From Raphanus sativus (taxonomy: Eukaryota > Streptophyta > Magnoliopsida > Brassicales > Brassicaceae), in the NCBI RefSeq assembly GCF_000801105.2, contig NC_079519.1, forward strand, positions 8,926,668-8,990,667: 64,000 nt of DNA. The letters are read 5' to 3'. Under the pieces are notes generated by a model. The model was not told where the DNA came from. It saw nothing but the letters and a program-made list of their open reading frames with translations, and made no database searches. A program made the position numbers and the translations under genes. Each line of letters opens with the position of its first letter. Position 1 is the first letter of the stretch. Shown here one piece after another: positions 59,418 through 64,000 of this stretch.

Positions 59418-59763
59418 TGTATTGGAAAGGGGCGGAAGTACTTGCGTGAAATCTTGAAGCAGACAATAGTGATAGTATTGGTACTAGTCCCACCGGAGAA
59501 GTCAATCGAGATTTGAGGTTTGCAATGTTCGACGATGATGGAAGAAGACCGGTGGAGGACGCCACTTTCAATAAAGAAATAGGGCTTCCTAAAGGGGGAC
59601 GTAAGTAACCGATGAATACTTTCCTTTCTTGTGAAGAAAGTGAGTAGTCACTATCGCTCTATTACCCGCTGGTCGCCTTGGAGTCTCCTTGCCTCGAAAA
59701 CAGTGTTTGGGAGAGTTTTTTTCTCACCAAGACCTCGTTTCTTTGGTTCTCTTTGATAGATTA

Positions 59764-60240
59764 TATTCTTTGAAATTTCTAAGTTAACCATTACCAGTTG
59801 TTTCTTTTTTTGACAAAGTACTAATTGCATAGAAAGGTGTGTTAGTATTTTTTTAACTCTAGATATATTATGTTATTATAAACTCGGTGAAATATTATAG
59901 ACGATTCTATAGCCGATAATTCTACATGTCCTAAGAAGATTCACGCCCGACTGCATCACCTGAGCCGCCCTATCGGATCTGCCTTTGACAGTATTCCTTG
60001 CGCCATGCTGCAAATATCTTATAAGCCGTTCTCCACTAATTCACATATTTCTGCTTTCTACGGATATTGAAAACTCAGACCTCCTGATGTAGAATCATTA
60101 ATGAACCCTTAGTTAGACCACTGGACCAAAAGAGTTTTCACAGAAATGTGTGTTAATCTTATTAAATAAAAAACACATTATATACATAATCATATGAATC
60201 TACCTGTATTTAATAATATAAATATTTGTGCATGCTTACT
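59764..60240. repeat. Diverged direct repeat, interrupted by a SINE (partner at 61121)
   Basis: 59764-59844 plus 60156-60240 matches 61121-61265 (TGATAGATT...TTCTTTGAAATTTC, then AATCTTATTAAATAAA...CACATTATATACATAATCAT). The partner shows the site without the SINE and without the LINE on the left. Confidence 0.8.
59845..60141 (-). mobile_element. tRNA-derived SINE
   Basis: The flanks AGAAAGGTGTGTTA (59831-59844) and AGAAATGTGTGTTA (60142-60155) form a 14-bp target duplication with one mismatch. The related site at 61121-61265 lacks the insertion. On the minus strand the head has an A-box TGGTCCAGTGG (60128-60118) and a degenerate B-box region (GAGGTCTGAGTTTTC). The body is unrelated to tRNA and the tail is TTAAAAAAATAC. 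The size, polarity and duplication fit Brassicaceae SINEs. The family name cannot be given from sequence alone. Confidence 0.7.
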
Positions 60241-61120
60241 ATTATTTCTTATTTACCAACGTGTTTTTAATTTGGACCGCTTTATGATATATGAAAGAGT
60301 CGTGATTCTCTTTTTGTGCATTGAGCAGCGCTTGAAAACGTTATTCATACAAACGCTTGGATCGGGGCAAATAATTGTTGACTTCAGTAAACGTGCAGTG
60401 TAGTCCAGCCATATCCCAGGTGGGATCACGACCTGGGATCACGTAGCGATAAGTGAGAACTTGATTCGTCCACGAAAGATATGTTCGAATCTTGGTCTCC
60501 TCCTTCTGAGGCTAAATTATTATAATAATTTGTACTGACCCAAGCACCAAACCTCTTAGCTTCCCATAATCACAGCAACGAGACCGATCCAAACTCTCCT
60601 CATATCACGATCTTTAGACTTTAGCCATAAAAATATATTTGTGAATTGACAATAAGATAATTAATTTTAGTGTTTTGTTCTTTCTTCATTATCAAAACAA
60701 TGAAGGCATGGAGTGAACCAACCAGCCCTGGAACCAACAAACCTAAAATGAACCGACTTCGTACACATAACCTTGTCTCAGTTAAATTATCAATTTTGGT
60801 TAATTACGTATATCACATATACGGTAGATACTTTATTTGAACATTAGCTAAATTATTTAAATAAAATAAATGATGTTTTGCTCAAAGAAATAGAAAAACA
60901 AATGATATAGGTAGGTGAGTGATCTGTGTTCAACAAAAAAAAAAGGTAGGTGAGTGATGATGCGGAGACAAGACTGCAAAAGTAATGGATTATCATTTTC
61001 CTAAAACGGCACCATCCTGAGCAAAAAGGATTTATTCAAAAATCAAAACCTTCTCAGACAGCCACGTGTTGAAGCTAGGTTACTTCATGAGTGATCACGT
61101 GCCAACTCTGACCGCACGTG
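60241..61120. other. Intergenic; B-box-like motif and three ACGTG motifs
   Basis: 60389-60510 has duplicated GGGATCACG words and GTTCGAATCTTGG (60489), which resembles a tRNA B box, possibly another SINE remnant. 61061-61118 has three ACGTG cores (CCACGTG, TCACGTG, GCACGTG) within 60 bases. No gene is supported next to them. Confidence 0.4.
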
Positions 61121-61265
61121 TGATAGATTCCATTCTTTGAAATTTCAAGTTAACCATACCAATTGCCTTTTTTAACAAAGTATCAACTACATAGGAAGGT
61201 GTGAATCTTATTAAATAAAAACACATTATATACATAATCATATTAATCTACCTGTATTTAACAAT
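61121..61265. repeat. Uninterrupted partner of the 59764-60240 repeat
   Basis: Same sequence order as 59764-59844 joined to 60156-60240. It serves as an empty-site control for the SINE. Confidence 0.8.
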
Positions 61266-61406
61266 ATAATTTTCTTTTGGTAAAATGTTCTTTTTTCCTA
61301 AAAAGGTAAAATGTTTTTTTTGTAAACTAAAAAAATGTACAATTTCTTTTTTGAACTTAAAATAAATTGTACCTTTTTTAGTTAAGAAAAGGTACAATGT
61401 TAAGAT

Positions 61407-61409
<3 letters not shown>

Positions 61410-61441
<32 letters not shown>
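61410..61441. repeat. (AT)n microsatellite
   Basis: Uninterrupted AT dinucleotides ending at ACATG. Others, less regular, occur at 62820-62920. Confidence 0.95.
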
Positions 61442-61444
<3 letters not shown>

Positions 61445-63430
61445 GTCTTCTTGGACCAAATGTAAATATAAAAATATAAAATATTTGTGCATGTTTATTA
61501 TCTTATATATTAAAACAGAAGTCACAACCTTGCTGGTATTTTTTTTTTTTTATATTTACATTTTTTTTTGTTTTACATCATTCATGATATATATTATCAA
61601 CACTAAGCATAATAGCATATATGACTTATTTAATTACAACAGTGTTATATTTTAGTTGTTTGTCATCCAATGGATTGCTTAAAACCGTCAGTTGTATTTG
61701 TAGCAACTTGTATTATATATTTTTTTGTTGGATTTTTTATTATTATTAGACATCATAATATATGTAATAAAAATTATTAAATTATATTCTGTAAATTATT
61801 AATAAACATTTTAAAATAATGCATGAACTCGGTAAAGATTTTTTTTTTTTGCTAAAGATCGGTAAAGATATTTATAACTATGTTTTATAAACTATGTTTT
61901 GTACAACTACATGGTTTTTTTGAACCATTAGAACTACCTATTAGACTATTAGTATATGAATTCGGTAAAAATATTTATGCATATCGCCATATTAGAATGC
62001 AATCTTGGTCCGAGAGTTCAAATTTTTTTGTAGTAAATTGTATTATAATGTATTATGTGTATAAATGTTCCACTTGCATAGTTAATGCTCGTAATGTGGT
62101 AATGTATGAAATAAAATGAGCCATATACTATGATATATGTAGTTTGTTATATAAAGTTCGTAGGTTTAAATTAAACCGAATGATTTGACAGTAGAATCCC
62201 CTATATATCCCTTCTATATTAATAGAGGGACATTTGAAAAGATATAACATCAAATTTGTAAAAATTAAAAAAAAGTGTATATCCTAGGTGTCAGTTAATT
62301 AGCATAGCAATTTGGTGACGTTTCAGTTCCATATTTCAATTGAAAAAAATTGTTGGTTCAAAGGAAATTGAGGCAAATTCGCTAGGATTGATTAAATGTT
62401 ATATGCATATCTCGCCAACCTTATAGTTTTCATACCGAGCGAGATTTAATACGACATTTAATGATCCCTCTTCGATATTAATTTCAAGGACCGATGTTAT
62501 GTTAAGTCAAAGCAAAAAGATTAAATGCACAAAAGAATATTCTCGCACTTTCCTTAAATAAAAGTTACAAAATTTCCTAAATGATTAATGTATATATGAC
62601 AATTAATGGTTATGAATCCCCCTATACATTAAAAGAGAAGACACTTTATTGATTTCTGCTTACATAGCACTCATAGAAGACATTTTCGATTAATTCTCTT
62701 AATTCTATTGGTTCCTTTTTACTAATTTCATTTTGATTTATTTTTAAATCGGCAGGGAAGAGTTAACCTAGAACCACTTAATCTAGGCTTCCAAACACTC
62801 TCAACGATAGAATTAGTACATATATATATATTTAACTCTTTAGAACATTTGTATAAAATATATATATACTAACTCTTTAGAACTTTAGTATATATATATA
62901 TATATATATTTAAATTGAGTATAAAATATAATTTTGGTTTTCAACCTGCGATAATATATTTTCACAAATCTAAATTGTATATGATTTTTTGGTAGGTAAT
63001 TTTTCTTATCCTTTATATAATTATTGTTAGAAAAACACACACATACATTTTATACTAAAATGTGTTAAAAATTTAACTAAATACTACATAAAGGCTATTT
63101 CAGAATTTAAGTATTACTAAATAATATATTTTTACTAATAAATTAGCCACCAAAATTCCACATTCGTTTTTAAAATATTTAAATACATTATCGCAGGTCG
63201 CAAACAGAAAATATATTTTTCTAAAATATATAACAAATTTTAAAAATACTACATAAAATCTATTTAAGAATTGAAGGATTAATAAATTATATTTGTTTAT
63301 TAAATCATCGAGAACACTTAGAAGAAAGTAACAGTAAATACTTACCTTTAGTGTAAGTATAATTATTATTCGTAACCATCCTTTAAATTTTAAATATACT
63401 GAAATATTTATCTTAAATATATTATTTTAC
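61442..63430. other. AT-rich intergenic sequence with likely Helitron starts
   Basis: 61501 begins TCTTATATATTAAAACAGAA after A, like the 5' ends of the Helitrons above. 62618 has a weaker CATTAAAAGAGAAG start. Matching 3' ends were not found. No gene is seen. Confidence 0.45.
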
Positions 63431-63830
63431 ACGAATTTTGCTTGTAAGTGATACTTTCTCAAAAATACGTATGTGATATTTAATGTAAATAATTAATGAC
63501 AAAATATATATGCCATTAAGATACTATCGAAAACGGCAAATTCGTAACTATGTTATGTTTTTACATCAAAATATATATGCCATTAAAATATATATGGCAT
63601 TAAGATACTTTCTCAAAACTACGTATGTGATGTTTTTACATTTAGATTGCTTGTCACGCAAATCAACATTTATAAAGTTGAATATAAATAATTAATGAAA
63701 AAATATATATGCCATTAAATATATACTATCAAAAACGGCAAGTTCGTAAGTGATACTTTCTCAAAACTATGTAGGTGATATTTTCTTACATTTAGATTGC
63801 TTGTCACGCAAATATATATATTTAAACTCA
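63431..63830. repeat. Imperfect tandem repeats around TATATATGCCATTAA
   Basis: Words ATATATGCCATTAA, ACTATC-AAAACGGCAA-TTCGTAA, GATACTTTCTCAAAAC and ACATTTAGATTGCTTGTCAC recur in order two to three times (63500-63660 and 63695-63815). AT-rich and non-coding. Confidence 0.8.
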
Positions 63831-64000
63831 TGGCAAAATTAATTTTATTGTTGAGTATTAATATTGAAGTCATTAATGATTAACAATAAAAGGAATAAAA
63901 TTATTATTGGGTTTTGACTAAAATATGAATGAAATTATTATTAAGAATATTTTATTTACAATGAAACACAACTCATGGAGTACATGTCACGTAAGTATAT

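Larger units (their letters stand above)
54366..59763 (-). mobile_element. L1-type LINE, nearly complete at 5' but lacking its 3' end
   Basis: Order on the minus strand: 5' leader (about 59763-59420), ORF1, ORF2 endonuclease, reverse transcriptase, then an abrupt end at about 54366 after LLPQVATEI. No zf-RVT, RNase H or A tail follows. LINEs usually lose the 5' end, so the missing 3' end points to later deletion. The right border at 59763/59764 is set by homology of the outside DNA to 61121. Confidence 0.8.

Noticed and set aside
60385..60520. Second SINE around GTTCGAATCTTGG
   Set aside because: Only the B-box-like word is good. No target duplication or tail could be found, so it is mentioned but not called.

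Overview
This window is plant nuclear DNA, almost certainly from a Brassicaceae species and most likely Brassica or a close relative. It is AT-rich, its genes have introns and are sparse, and it carries a Brassicaceae-type DUF295 organellar gene pair, a Mutator-like element with a ULP1-like protease gene, and many short Helitrons. It looks like a transposon-rich, gene-poor segment. Two 100-base N runs (4285-4384 and 37509-37608) look like scaffold gaps of unknown true size.

Layout. 1-2316 and 13017-15329 are two copies of a 2.3 kb non-coding direct repeat, each built of a ~0.89 kb tandem duplication. Between them lie a two-exon relic of an anthranilate synthase beta gene (3900-4148), the 3' part of a ULP-carrying MULE (4385-7922), and an internally deleted Gypsy LTR retrotransposon with intact 5-bp target duplication (9178-12679). 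16.3-20.7 kb holds a small two-exon gene of unknown function, a broken F-box/LRR gene and a broken alpha-expansin gene, all on the minus strand. 21.9-24.4 kb is a tandemly amplified unit. 25.3-34.5 kb is a DUF295 cluster: a pseudogene split by a fold-back element that itself contains a Helitron, then two apparently intact convergent DUF295 genes (30868-31944 + and 33419-34519 -).

36098-44509 is a complete 8.4 kb MULE with terminal inverted repeats and a 10-bp target duplication. It has a decayed transposase (+ strand, partly in a gap) and a convergent six-exon ULP1-like gene (- strand). I reconstructed its splice sites, and the frame holds across all six exons with one nonsense codon. Arrays built on a small palindrome (GACGACTTA ... 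TAAGTCGTC) fill four of its five introns and the element's non-coding ends, but not its exons. This is the most unusual feature here.

44.5-64 kb is a transposon graveyard: several Helitrons of one family, a second fold-back element, a 5'-truncated L1 LINE with 13-bp target duplication, an L1 LINE that lacks its 3' end, and a tRNA-derived SINE with a 14-bp target duplication. Both fold-back elements carry tRNA-like Pol III box pairs in their arms.

The only host genes that look intact are the two DUF295 genes and, with less certainty, the small gene at 16.3-16.8 kb.
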